Part shown: one piece after another, positions 44,600 through 55,027 of the stretch | Layout of the letters: every line of letters starts with the position of its first letter | Position numbering within the stretch: the first letter of the stretch is position 1 | Assembly (NCBI RefSeq): GCF_027172205.1 | Contig: NC_070615.1 | Location: 43,632,501-43,696,500 of the forward strand | From: Podarcis raffonei | Taxonomy: Eukaryota > Chordata > Lepidosauria > Squamata > Lacertidae | Direction of reading: 5' to 3' | Length of the DNA: 64,000 nt | The notes under the pieces: model-generated | Database searches by the model: none | Told to the model about the DNA's origin: nothing | Seen by the model: only the letters and a program-made list of their open reading frames with translations | Program-made: the position numbers and the translations under genes

Positions 44600-44722
44600 G
44601 TTCTGTTAAGGGGGGCTGAGAGCCATTAGGAGACCCCCTAACTCCCCTTCCCAGAATGGTTTAATGATCAATCCCTCTTGCCAGGGAACTCAGGGAATTG
44701 TAGCTCTGGGAGGGGGATAGGG
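44600..44722. mobile_element. Fold-back MITE, ACTACAGTTCCCAG family (centre)
   Basis: CTGAGAGCCATTAGGAGACC and AACTCAGGGAATTGTAGCTC match the centre of the family. Confidence 0.5.
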
Positions 44723-44728
44723 GTCTCC

Positions 44729-44942
44729 TAGGGTTGCCATATGTCTGGGAAAACCTGGGCATACCCTCTGATTGGGGGCCAACATGCCCATCCGGGTGGA
44801 TGTTTACATTTCAATGGAAATGTCCTGGGTTTTGGAGGGCTCAGGTTCGGGCTCGGGTTGCTCTGCACATCATGGCCATTGGCAGCCAAAGAGGTGCACG
44901 GGCGCAGCAAGGGCGGTTCTTCAAGATATGGCAATCCCATGA
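44729..44942. mobile_element. MITE with GGTTGCCATAT inverted ends
   Basis: Left end AGGGTTGCCATAT, right end ATATGGCAATCCC. No coding capacity; class not determined. Confidence 0.55.
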
Positions 44943-45027
44943 CCTAACAATGCTCAGTCACCCTTAACAAACTACAGTTCCCAGGACTCGGGGGGGGGGC
45001 ATTACCATTTAAAGCGATCTAATATTG
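44943..45027. mobile_element. Fold-back MITE, ACTACAGTTCCCAG family (right part)
   Basis: CCCTTAACAAACTACAGTTC then CCAGGACTCGG and TTTAAAGCGATCTAATATTG. Probably the right half of the copy at 44600-44722, separated by the MITE at 44729-44942. Confidence 0.55.
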
Positions 45028-45035
45028 CTTTAAAG

Positions 45036-45163
45036 CAGGCTTTCTCAAACTCGGATGTTTTGAGACTACAATTTCCACCATCCCTGACCACTGGTCCTGC
45101 TAGCTAGGGATTATGGGAGTTGTAGGCCAAAAACATGTGGAGGGCTGAAGTTGAGGAAGCCTG
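45036..45163. mobile_element. hAT-type fold-back MITE
   Basis: Ends CAGGCTTTCTCAAAC / GTTGAGGAAGCCTG, flanked by CTTTAAAG and CTTTAAAT (7 of 8 match). Confidence 0.86.
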
Positions 45164-45593
45164 CTTTAAATGTACAGTGGTTCTTGGAGGAAAAGGGTGG
45201 GATGGGACTGCAACAAATGAACAATAAAGTAAATAAAAGAGGCATCTCTTTTACCATGTTATCTATATTATATGCTTAGCCCTTTCGCTGCAGGAAGTTG
45301 TGGTGGGATTCTCAGGAGTGAACCAAAGTGGGGGATTCCTCCCAGTAAAGATACCTCAGTTTCAGAGAAGGGACCTTCCTCAGGACCACAGCAAGGTGCA
45401 AATGGGTTAAACTCCCCTGCTACCTGCTTACTTGCTGCAGTCCAGATACATGTCAAACCTTCCCTGCAGCAGAGGCTTTTTATAATTATTATTAGTGTAT
45501 TTGCCTGTTAGGTGCAAAAGACACATTTAACATTGGTGGGAGCGGCCTGCAATCTCTCATTGTTTCCTCCCAGGTGGTGGGTACTCCTTTAGA

Positions 45594-47310
45594 ATCATAG
45601 AATCATAGAATCGGAAGAGACCACAAGGGCCATCGAGTCCAACCCCCTGCCAAGCAGGAAACACCATCAGAGCACTCCTGACATATGGTTGTCAAGCCTC
45701 TGCTTAAAGACCTCCAAAGAAGGAGACTCCACCACACTCCTTGGCAGCAAATTCCACTGTCGAACAGCTCTTACTGTCAGGAAGTTCTTCCTAATGTTTA
45801 GGTGGAATCTTCTTTCTTGTAGTTTGGATCCATTGCTCCGTGTCCGCTTCTCTGGAGCAGCAGAAAACAACCTTTCTCCCTCCTCTATGTGACATCCTTT
45901 TATATATTTGAACATGGCTATCATATCACCCCTTAACCTCCTCTTCTCCAGGCTAAATATGCCCAGCTCCCTTAGCCGTTCCTCATAAGGCATCGTTTCC
46001 AGGCCTTTGACCATTTTGGTTGCCCTCCTCTGGACACGTTCCAGTTTGTCAGTGTCCTTCTTGAACTGTGGCGCCCAGAACTGGACACAGTACTCCAGGT
46101 GAGGTCTGACCAGAGCAGAATACAGTGGCACTATTACTTCCCTTGATCTAGATGCTATACTCCTATTGATGCAGCCCAGAATTGCATTGGCTTTTTTAGC
46201 TGCCGCGTCACACTGTTGGCTCATGTCAAGTTTGTGGTCAACCAAGACTCCTAGATCCTTTTCACATGTACTGCTCTCAAGCCAGGTGTCACCCATCTTG
46301 TATTTGTGCCTCTCATTTTTTTTGCCCAAGTGCAATACTTTACATTTCTCCCTGTTAAAATTCATCTTGTTTGTTTTGGCCCAGTTCTCTAATCTGTCAA
46401 GGTCGTTTTGAAGTGTGATCCTGTCCTTTGGGGTGTTAGCCACCCCTCCCAGTTTGGTGTCATCTGCAAATTTGATCAGGATGCCCTTGAGTCCATCATC
46501 CAAGTCGTTGATAAAGATGTTGAATAAGACCGGGCCCAAGACAGAACCCTGTGGCACCCCACTAGTCCCTCTTCTCCAGGATGAAGAGGAACCATTGATG
46601 AGCACCCTTTGGGTTCGGTCAGTCAGCCAGTTACAAATCCACTGAGTGGTAGCATAGTCAAGACCGCATTTTACCAGCTTCTTTACAAGAATATCATGGG
46701 GCACCTGACTATTGGTGATCACAGCATTTCTTTCTAGGTGCTCACAGACTGTTTGCTTAATGATCTGCTCCAGAATCTTCCCTGGTATTGATGTCAGACT
46801 GACTGGGCGGTAATTATTTGGGTCCTCTCTTTTCCCCTTTTTGAAAATAGGGACAACATTTGCCCTCCTCCAGTCTGCCGGGACTTCGCCTGTTTTCCAG
46901 GAATTCTCAAAGATGACTGCCAGTGGTTCTGAAATCACATCTGCCAGTTCTTTTAATACTCTTGGATGCAGTTCATCTGGCCCTGGAGACTTGAATACAT
47001 CTAGACTAGCCAAGTATTCTTGTACTATCTCCTTAGTTATTCTGGGCTGTGTTTCCTCTGCTGAATCCTTTGCTCCAAATTCTTCAGGTCGGGCATTGTT
47101 TTCTTTATCGGAGAAGGCATTGAGGAGTTCAGCCCTTTCTGTGTCCCCTGTTTGCATTTCACCATCTTCTCCTCTGAGTGACCCCACTGCTTCTTTATTC
47201 TTCCTTTTGCTACGAACATACCCATAAAAGCCTTTTTTGTTGCTTTTAACCTCTCTAGCAAGCCTGAGTTCATTCTGTGCTTTAATCCATGGCACAGATT
47301 AGCAGCCTAA
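45594..47310 (-). mobile_element. CR1 LINE, truncated, with in-frame deletion
   Basis: A minus-strand CR1 element. Its 3' end carries the octamer repeat typical of CR1 (TCATAGAA units at 45594-45613). A 542-codon frame (47295-45667) shows RT landmarks: [59 protein letters not shown], and the C-terminal [15 protein letters not shown]. Between ITNSQ and [10 protein letters not shown], near 46704, the block normally holding HGFTKGKSCLTNLI through FSKAFDT is missing in frame, so the first catalytic Asp motif is lost while the rest stays open. The 5' endonuclease part is absent. It cannot make an active enzyme. Confidence 0.9.
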
Positions 47311-47535
47311 CAGCTTCCTTTCCACACCTTCCTTTCCTACTGAAATGAATAACTTCTCCGCCCACGCACGCTGTCCTAACATCTCTCCGCCCTTTCATTC
47401 TTCTCATAAGGCTTCTCTTTTCCTGTCCACCTTCTTACCCAATTCCACCCTTCAAGATAAGAGGGAGTTAAGACACACACAGAGAGGCCAGATTGCATTT
47501 GGATCCCTATTCCCCCCCCCCCAGTGTATGTAGGG

Positions 47536-47671
47536 CAGGCATGGCCAAACTTGGCCCTCCAGCTGTTTTGGGACTACAATACCCATCATCCCTGACCACT
47601 GGTCCTGTCAGCTAGGGATGATGGGAGTTGTAGTCCCAAAACAGCTGGAGGGCCATGTTTGGCCATGCCTG
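47536..47671. mobile_element. hAT-type fold-back MITE
   Basis: Same family as 11193-11328: ends CAGGCATGGCCAAAC / TTTGGCCATGCCTG, flanked by ATGTAGGG and GTGTAGGG (7 of 8 match). Confidence 0.88.
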
Positions 47672-47734
47672 GTGTAGGGTGTTGCCAGCTCAGGAGCACA
47701 CCAAACCCTGAGATTTGAGATTTCAGGGCCCAAA

Positions 47735-48030
47735 CATGAAGAAGAAGAAGAAGAAGAAGAAGAAGAAGAAGAAGAAGAAGAAGAAGAGAAGTTTGGATTT
47801 GATATCCCGCTTTATCACTACCCTAAGGCGTCTCAAAGCGGCTAACATTCTCCTTTCCCTTCCTCCCCCACAACAAACACTCTGTGAGGTGAGTGGGGCT
47901 GAGAGACTTCAGAGAAGTGTGACTAGCCCAAGGTCACCCAGCAGCTGCATGTGGAGGAGCGGGGAAGCGAACCCGGTTCACCAGATTACGAGTCCACTGC
48001 TCTTAACCACTACACCACACTGAGAGCTAG
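47735..48030 (-). mobile_element. tRNA-derived SINE with L2-like tail
   Basis: Full copy with an AAG microsatellite tail of about 50 bp; the head B box reads GGTTCGCTTCCCCGCTCC on the minus strand. Confidence 0.85.
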
Positions 48031-48394
48031 GGGTGGCCTCTGGTGATGCAGCAGCATAGCATGGGTTGCTGGGACCCAGGGTGGGCAAGTTGCAACCGCC
48101 ACCTGAGCTCACCGCCACTGGAGCCTGCACAGGGGAGAGCCCAACCAGCCAATGCAACCTTTGGCAGGGAATCCCTCCAACATCCTCAGAGAGGAGCACT
48201 GGGCTGAGCTATGCTGGGGCCCCTCGCCTGCCTCATTCTGGGGTCCACACCTGCTCATCATGAACCTGAGTTGCTCCGCTGCCATTTCCAGAATGGGGCA
48301 GGGATCTCCATGGAAGCAGGCACCTGCGTGAGGACTCTTGGTTGTGCCCCCTTCTGCGGACTGCCCTTAGATCTATGGACACTGTTTTAATAAA

Positions 48395-48490
48395 TAATAA
48401 AACACAGACCTACAATTCCCAGCACCCTGAACAAACTACAGTTCCCAGGATTCCCTGTGACTGCTAATGTGGCATAAAAGTGCTAAGGAA
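48395..48490. mobile_element. Fold-back MITE, ACTACAGTTCCCAG family (half)
   Basis: CCTACAATTCCCAGCACCCT then AAACTACAGTTCCCAGGA at 48433-48450. Confidence 0.55.
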
Positions 48491-49605
48491 CATGTGGCGT
48501 GGATGTGACTCTTGCCCGCCACACAATGTTAAGCTGGAACAAGAATCCCTTTTGATAACTCATCCTGCTCTGGAAGTTCCAGATTCCAAGCTTGGGTGGT
48601 TCTCCGCAGATAATGCTGCCACTTGTAGTTCCCTGGTTCACCACATGGGGCAGATTCCTGACGACAGCAATGTAGCACTTCTATGTTGAACGATGCACCG
48701 TACAAACATTTGGGTGAAACTCTTAATGGGCTGTTTTAATGCACTTTGGGATTATTTGGCTGTAGCCGGATGGGATGGGATACACATGGTTATAATGTGG
48801 CTGAGTTCTGCAGCAGTTAGCTTTTATGGTGCCCCATGGTGATACATCTGGAGATAATACATTTTCCCTAAATACAAATTTCCCTAAATTCCCAAACTTC
48901 CCCACCCACACCCCCTCCACGGACCACATGAAAATTATGGATTTTTCTGACTCGGTGCAACAAGACAGCTAGCTTCCTGAGTTTTTTTTTAAAAAAAACA
49001 AACAAATCCCCTCCCAGAACACATTCTGTTCCTGTAATAGGAAAACACCATCACATAATTTGGGGTTGCCCTCTTCTCGACACTCATCGCAGAGATCTCC
49101 TAGGGACTGCTTTGCAGCTCAAAATATTGATTTACAAAGAGTCTGTCATCCAATATTTGTCGAGGGATGATACTACAAAGATTGTTTCGGGATACTTAGC
49201 CAAGATCTTTAAAGCTAAATCTAACATTTCCTGATTTATTCAGTGGTGGCTATCTAGTCTTTTATATATTGTATGTGTTTGGATTATCAAAGCATTTGGA
49301 TGACTTTGGATGATTTTACTGTTTTAACTTATGCCAACGAAGGCTAGTAGCAGCAGCTAGCTTCCTGTTTTCCTGGCAGCCTCTTGCCAAACCTCAGAGG
49401 GCAAGGGCGCAGAAGAAGCAAGACCTCGGATGCTGAAACACAGCATGCCAGTGGTAACCCAGTGCAGGGAAACCAACTTTTATTTTGAAATCTTTTAAGA
49501 TAACATTTTAGTTTTCTGTTATGTTGATTTGACTGTATGCTCTATATTTGACTTTCTTCAGATTGTTTTATTTATGTTTTATTGATTTAATATGCTGTAA
49601 ACTGC

Positions 49606-49945
49606 TTTGCTGTAAACCACAGAGCCTAGGACTTGCCGATCAGAAGATTGGTGGTTCGAATCCCTGCGATGGGGTGAGCTCCCATTGCTCGGTCCCTGCT
49701 CCTGCCAACCTAGCAGTTCGAAAGCACATCAAAGTGCAAGTAGATAAATAGGTACTGCTCCGGCGGGAAGGTAAACGGCGTTTCCGTGCGCTGCTCTGGT
49801 TCACCAGAAGTGGCTTAGTCATGCTGGCCACATGACCCGGAAGCTGTACACTGGCTCCCTCGGCCAATAAAGTGAGATGAGCGCCGCAACCCCAGAGTCG
49901 GCCACGACTGGACCTAATGGTCAGGGGTCCCTTTACCTTTACCTA
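49606..49945 (+). mobile_element. tRNA-derived SINE with Bov-B-like tail
   Basis: Nearly the same sequence as 30938-31296, with B box GGTTCGAATCCCTGCG and the same tail. Confidence 0.87.
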
Positions 49946-50049
49946 AACCGGTTTGAGATTTTTCTTAAAAATATAAAGTGGTACAGAAATTAAAAAAAAA
50001 AAAAAACCCTTGCAGGGGAAGAAGGTGATGAGGATTCCTGGGGCACCCA

Positions 50050-50600
50050 GAGCGCCTTCCGCCTTGTGCATAGATCAGAGCTTCTCCACCGCGCAGCAGC
50101 CGGTGACTGGGATTCCCTGCAGGGCTACCTGCGTATAAAAGGTAGAGCAGGGAAGGAGGCGTGGTCTAGCACAACCACGCCCCCTTCAGAGAAGGCAGCC
50201 AATGCGGGGGGCAGAACGGATGGTCCTGGGCGGGGCCGGGGCTCCTTTTATGCAAACGCCTCGCCGCCCCTCCTGCAGAGGCTGTTGCGCTTGATCCCCG
50301 CGAAGGCTGCGAGGCTGTTTGGACATGTCCTGGGTGCTGCCGGCGCGCGCCCTGCCCCGACGTCTCCCGCTGCCTCACCTGGGCGCCTAGCCGGATCTTC
50401 ATCGGGCGGAACCCGCCAGGAAGCAGCGCTCTCTCTCCTCCGTCGATCCACGCAGCCAGAGAGAGAGCCATGTCCCTTCCGAAAGGTAAGAGAGGGATCT
50501 CGCGTGGGTTGCGCGAGTGGCAAGAGGCTCTTTTGCGCCCCAGGCAAAGGCCAACTGCTCGCACCCCCGCGCTCCACCCCAATGCAAACTTCGGTGTTCA
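50050..50600 (+). promoter_or_regulatory. MAP2K3: MAP2K3 CpG island, TATA-like box, 5' UTR
   Basis: A GC- and CpG-rich block upstream of the MSLPKG exon. It has a TATA-type sequence (GTATAAAAGG, 50133-50142), an Sp1-type GC box around 50229-50242, and an octamer-like ATGCAAA near 50251. The 194-codon frame running through it from 50066 looks like a composition artefact, because the reverse strand is open in several frames too. Confidence 0.6.
50470..50485 (+). CDS. MAP2K3: MAP2K3, first coding exon (partial gene)
   Basis: A 16-nt coding exon, ATG TCC CTT CCG AAA G, followed by the strong donor GTAAGAG, encodes MSLPKG with phase 1. This matches the first coding exon of MAP2K3 (human ...MPQSK|G) and its paralogue MAP2K6 (MSQSKG), both ending at the same codon phase. 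Its placement next to a divergent NATD1, inside a CpG island, agrees with the known gene order and favours MAP2K3 over MAP2K6. MAP2K3 (MKK3) is a cytoplasmic dual-specificity kinase that phosphorylates p38 MAP kinases. I could not find exon 2 in the remaining 13.5 kb, so the first intron probably continues beyond the window. Such a short exon cannot be proven from sequence alone. Confidence 0.72.
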
Positions 50601-51155
50601 GAAACGGATGGCAGGAAACGCACAACGCTCGAAACCGCCAAAAAAATTAATTTTTTTTGCAAGGATAAGCAATGCAAGAGCTCTTGCTGATCTCTCCCAA
50701 ATGCGAAATGTTTGAGCGCACAAGTCGAATGAAATAATCTTGTGACTATAAATCTGGCCTAACGATAGCTCTGGCGCTCCGAGAGCGGGATCTTCCTGAT
50801 TTTGCCCTCTTTAAAACCGAAAGGTGGTCACACTGTCTTTTTTATTATCTCTTACTGTTTTGTTTAACCGTTTTTAAAACGAGTTTTGAATTCATTGGTG
50901 AGAATGAGATCGGTTGTCCCTGAACTTCCTTGAATGCGTTTTATTTTCCGTCCTCATTATGCCAGTGCAATGTCTTGAGAACAGTTTTGAAAGGCAATTT
51001 GCCAGTACTATTAATTAGGTGATTATTAATGGTTTTGTAGTACAGTAATATCTGGAAGGTGGCTTGCCAGTAGCGTGATTGGTGCGGAATCGGAATCACC
51101 GCTTTAGGTGTCAAATCTGAGTGTATTTTTCAGTCCAAAATTGTATCGAGGTCTC

Positions 51156-51212
51156 TGTAATCCACTGTGGGTGCAAACAGGTGTGCCAGGTGTGCACCCA
51201 CAGTGGATTACA
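51156..51212. repeat. Perfect 20-bp inverted repeat (hairpin)
   Basis: Arms TGTAATCCACTGTGGGTGCA (51156-51175) and its exact reverse complement (51193-51212) around a 17-nt loop. A partial third copy (ACAGTGGAT) follows. It lies in repeat-poor MAP2K3 intron sequence. Confidence 0.9.
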
Positions 51213-51599
51213 CAGTGGATTGTATTTTATGATGGATGTATTCTTTTTTGTTTTGTGTGTGTGTTGTAAACTGCACTAGTGTGAAAGTGTTTAGTCGTTT
51301 AGTCGTGTAATCCCTGCTCTGCGCAGTGTGTTGCATTGGACAAGGAATACCGCTTTTCTGGTAAGTTATTCAAAAGCGGAGTGATGCTAGACATCTTTTT
51401 GAATAAAGAAAATAAACAGGGCACTGATTCAGCTAAAGACTTGTAGAACGTCATGGAATATTGGTGGCACATAGCCTTCCTTCTCCCTACCCCAAACTTA
51501 CCCCGAGTTATATATTTTGGGGTCACATTAGTGTGCGAGGGTCATTCAACATAGTGAAGAAATGGAATTTGAAAAGGTGCTTCTGTATAAAATTTTGTA

Positions 51600-51700
51600 T
51601 GGGCGATATTTATTTATTTGGAAGTTTGCATCCTGCCTTTCTTTGAGAAATAGACTTGATGTAGCTTACAAAAGAAAGAAAAAAGGCATAAAATGTTAAT
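51600..51700 (-). mobile_element. L2-like LINE 3' tail remnant
   Basis: TATTTATTTATTTGG followed by CATCCTGCCTTTCTTTGAG resembles the reversed tail of L2-like elements. Short and diverged. Confidence 0.4.
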
Positions 51701-51992
51701 GAAACAGCTCGGATGGCTAAGAAACAAGTTCACGGCTTAAACCTAAGAGCCGGGTTTGAAAAACCAGTTAAGCATAAAAATACAGACGTTGCTAAATTAT
51801 TGGTGAAATTAAAAACAGCTTGTCTGAAACTTGACAGAGGGAGCCAAACAATCCTCTCTATAACATGTAAATTATTACATTTATCTCCCCCAGTTCCTTC
51901 AAGGAGCTCAAGGTGGTGTATGCTGTTTTGTGTTATAAGTAATGCATATCTTATAAATGTGTGTGTTGTCTTTATCTGTGCATATAAACATG

Positions 51993-52090
51993 AGGGGCAG
52001 TGTGGTGCAGCGGTTAGAGCATTGGCACACCGCAAGGCTCTTTGTGCCTGGCCTTGCAGGGTTGTTGTGAAGATAAAGTGGGTGAGTTGA
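51993..52090 (+). mobile_element. Sauria-type SINE fragment
   Basis: GGGCAGTGTGGTGCAGCGGT head joined to GCAGGGTTGTTGTGAAGATA, with the middle missing. Confidence 0.6.
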
Positions 52091-52574
52091 GTTCCTTAAG
52101 AGGCTGGGTGGCATAATGATGGTATAAGGTACAAACGTATGGAGAAATCAGAAGGCCTTGCTTGCCCTTATGAGCTTCACAGGCAGTTCTTTCTACAGAT
52201 GTTTCATATTTCTGCTCTTATCATCACAGGCTGCGTGAGCTTCACTCTGTGTCATGCAGCAGCTCTGAGCTGTAACTCAGCCTTGGTGGGATGGGCAGAT
52301 AGTGTCATGCTTTTGTTTTGGAACACTTGCTCACGTTTCTGTTTCCAAATCTCGGTCCTCTTTGCGTGGGATCTGGCTGCTTGTTCTCGACTGCCTGAAC
52401 TCTGTCTAAGGGGCAAGATATTGCACAGCTCCTGTGGTCCTCGCCGCACGTCAGAGGACGCAGGGCAGAATAAGAGTCCTGCTGGGGAAAGGTCCTAGCT
52501 CACTGGTAGAGCTTCCGCCTTGCATGCAGAAGGTCACAGGTTCAGTTCCTGGCCAGGTAGGGTTGGGAATGTTG

Positions 52575-52822
52575 CCTGCCAGTGTGGTGTAGTGGTTTAG
52601 AGCGGTAGTCTCGTAATCTGGGGAACCGGGTTCGATTCCCCGCTCCTCCACATGCAGCTGCTGGGTGACCTTGGGCCAGTCACACTCCTTTGAAGTCTCT
52701 CAGTCCCACTCACCTCACAGAGCGTTTGTTGTGGGGGAGGAAGGGAAAGGAGAATGTTAGCCGCTTTGAGACTCCTTAAAGGGAGTGAAAGGCGGGATAT
52801 CAAATCCAAACTCTTCTTCTTC
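52575..52822 (+). mobile_element. tRNA-derived SINE with L2-like tail, nested
   Basis: Plus-oriented copy: AGTGTGGTGTAGTGGTTTAG head, GGTTCGATTCCCCGCTCC B box, tail GTTAGCCGCTTTGAGACTCC, ending in CTTCTTCTTC. Inserted in the SINE at 52494-53275. Confidence 0.85.
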
Positions 52823-52862
52823 AGCCTGAATCCCTGGAGAGGTGTTGCTGGTAATTGTAGAC

Positions 52863-53213
52863 CAGCAATGTCCAACTGGGCGACCACGATCGACAGGTAG
52901 ATCGCCAGGGTTATCCAGGTCGATTGCAGGAGTTAAAAAAAAAGATTGCCTAGTTGCTCCTGAGCAATGGCGACGCATCCTGCCCCTCCTGGCGCTGCTG
53001 TGAAAGCTTTAACTCCCTTAGTTGGCGGCAGAGTGGGAGAAGGAGTGAGGTCCGTGGACTGTTGTGTGATTGATGGTCTTGACACCTTTCCCCCAAAAAG
53101 CTCAACTCTGGTCTCTTCCCCTAAGGAAAGCTCAACAGTTGTGGGCAATGACAATGAGTAGATCACATTATACTGGGAGTAGATCGCAGTCTCTATAGAG
53201 TTGGATGTGTCTG
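52863..53213. mobile_element. hAT-type MITE (GATCGC-rich family)
   Basis: Ends CAGCAATGTCCAACT / AGTTGGATGTGTCTG, flanked by TTGTAGAC and TTGTGGAC (7 of 8 match). The body has several AGATCGC motifs. It is inserted in the composite SINE at 52494-53275. Confidence 0.85.
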
Positions 53214-53561
53214 TTGTGGACGATAGATGTAGCTGGACCTGATCTGGTCTGATCTGGTATTAGGCAGCCTCCTTTCCTGCTAGGAGTCAGTGGCTGCAGG
53301 ATGCAGTGGCTAGCAGCAGTACAGAGATAGAGGGCAAGATTCAGTCTGAATTCTTGCCACTGGCAATGAGGGATATAGGGAGATGCCTTAAAAGCCCCCA
53401 GCATGAACACAAGTACCCCTGTGGCTCTGCAGAGGTGGAGTCTGTGGCCCGTGTCTTCCCGTACTGGACAAGATCTTTATCAAACCCCTCTTAGTTGGAA
53501 GCTTCAGCTGCCCCAAAATGCTCCAGCCCGGCTGCTGACTGGCGCCTCTTCCAGACCGCAT

Positions 53562-53705
53562 AGAATTGTAGAGCTGGAAGGGAGCGCACGTAGATAACCT
53601 CACCCAACCCCCTGCAATGCTGGAATCTTTTGCCCACTGTGCGGCTTGAACCCACAACCCTGAGATTAAGAGTCTCGTGCTGTACCAGCTGGGCTACCCC
53701 AGGTC
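53562..53705 (-). mobile_element. tRNA-Lys-like SINE with CR1-like tail
   Basis: On the minus strand: AGCTGGTACAGCACGAGACT, CTTAATCTCAGGGTTGTGGG, TTCAAGCCGCAC, resembling tRNA-Lys (anticodon CTT), then the body CATTGCAGGGGGTTGGGTG shared with the tRNA-Ile SINE. Inserted in an L2-like fragment. Confidence 0.75.
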
Positions 53706-53800
53706 ATGAAAACAACTGCACAATTCAAAGTGTTGGTTATGACGTCTGAAGCCCTATATGACTTGGGCCCAGGCTTCCTGAGAGAATGTGCCTCCCTATA

Positions 53801-54026
53801 CAGTGGTGCCTCAGGTTAAGTACTTAATTCGTTCCGGAGGTCTGTACTTAACCTGAAACTGTTCTTAACCTGAAGCACCCCTTTAGCTAATGGGGCCTCC
53901 CGCTGCCATTGTGCCGCTGGAGCACGATTTCTGTTCTCATCCTGAAGCAAAGTTCTTAACCTGAAGCACTATTTCTGGGTTAGCAGAGGCTGTAACCTGA
54001 AGCGTATGTAACCCGAGGTACCACTG
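53801..54026 (-). mobile_element. Tigger/pogo-type MITE, family A (reverse)
   Basis: Full-length copy inserted into an older L2-like fragment (53430-54260); flanking TA. Confidence 0.86.
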
Positions 54027-54978
54027 TATATGAACCTGCCTGGGTGCTAGGATCCTCGGTCGACCACCTTCTGTCAGTCCCATGAGCATCGGAAGCGCAT
54101 GGTCGGCGGTGGCACGAAAGGGAGCCTTTTCCCGTGGCCGCAACTTGGTGGAATTCCTTCCCAGGAGAGGTTAGACTGGCTCCCTCCTTGGCAGGCTGAG
54201 ACTGACTTATTCAGATGGCCCCAGTGTCCAAAATTAGTTAGGCGCCAGGTGCATTTTGCCATCCAGCAGCCATTTATGTGATGGGTGGTGGGCAGTCCTA
54301 ATGGAGGTGTGGGCTTTGGTCCTGAGGACATGAAATGGACAGACATTTCAAGATGCTATAAGATTATTTAGATTATTCATTCCTTTAGTCCGGGTTGGAG
54401 CATGGCCTGAGGGAGGGTCCCAAGGGCCAGAGAAACAGGTTGGGGGGGGCGTCATTTATTTCCTGGGACTGAGGTTCAGCATCCTTTTCCTGCACCTAGA
54501 ATTTCCAAGGCTCCTGAAGTGGTTTAATTCTAGTTTTTTGGGGGGTGGGGTGGGAGAGGGGAAGGCAGCAAAATTTGGAAAACAGCTTGGTTTGCAGTTA
54601 ATTAACATTGCAGTTAATTGTACCAAAAACACATACTGGCCTGCAATCCCGTGCCCATCAAATAAACCCCATTGAGCACAGTGGGAATTGTAAGCGCATG
54701 AATATGGAATTGTGTTTGACACTTTTGACCAGGCAGCACACCTGAGCTGTGTGTGCCTATGTGTGTTCTGCTTAAGATAAAAATAAAAAATTTAAATACA
54801 AGGGAATGTCCCTTTCTGGGATTACAGTTGGAACAAGAATGCTTCGTTATTTGTTAATTCCCCACATCAAAGGCCGGGGAACCCTTTTAAGTACTCTGTT
54901 AATGACTACTGGGGTATGGCCCGCACGTTGTTTGCATAGTTAGGCATAATAGAGTAATTACTACTTGCGTAACTGGCA

Positions 54979-54979
<1 letters not shown>

Positions 54980-55025
<46 letters not shown>
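54980..55025. repeat. (GA)n microsatellite
   Basis: 23 GA units. Confidence 0.97.

Positions 55026-55027
<2 letters not shown>

Larger units (their letters stand above)
35250..50050. other. NATD1-MAP2K3 divergent intergenic region
   Basis: About 15 kb between the two divergent CpG islands. It contains an L2-like fragment with a cluster of Tigger-type MITEs, a solo LTR split by an L1-like element, a CR1 LINE, and SINEs. The stretches 40140-40560, 41800-42060, 42360-42890, 43060-43400 and 48490-49600 show no recognisable element. Confidence 0.6.
52494..53275 (+). mobile_element. tRNA-like SINE split by a second SINE and a hAT MITE
   Basis: Three pieces of one SINE: 52494-52574 (CTAGCTCACTGGTAGAGCTT, then TGCATGCAGAAGGTCACAGG), 52823-52862 (AGCCTGAATCCCTGGAGAGG) and 53214-53275 (ending GGTATTAGGCAGCCTCCT). 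The gaps hold another SINE and a hAT MITE. Confidence 0.8.
53430..54260 (+). mobile_element. L2-like LINE fragment split by a SINE and a MITE
   Basis: Three pieces in order: 53430-53560 (contains QNAPARLLTGASS, like the LINE motif QNAAARLLTG), 53706-53800 (FKVLVMTSEALYDLGPGFL-like) and 54027-54260 (GGIPSQERLDW and onward). The first gap holds a tRNA-Lys-type SINE and the second a Tigger-type MITE. The LINE is an older L2/Vingi-like copy. Confidence 0.6.

Noticed and set aside
50066-50650. 194-codon plus-strand frame over the MAP2K3 CpG island
   Set aside because: Other frames on both strands are also long here because GC-rich DNA has few stops; it crosses the MSLPKG exon in a different frame and matches no family I know.
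53600-53700. Functional tRNA-Lys gene on the minus strand
   Set aside because: Mismatched arms and a SINE tail; same body as the tRNA-Ile SINE.
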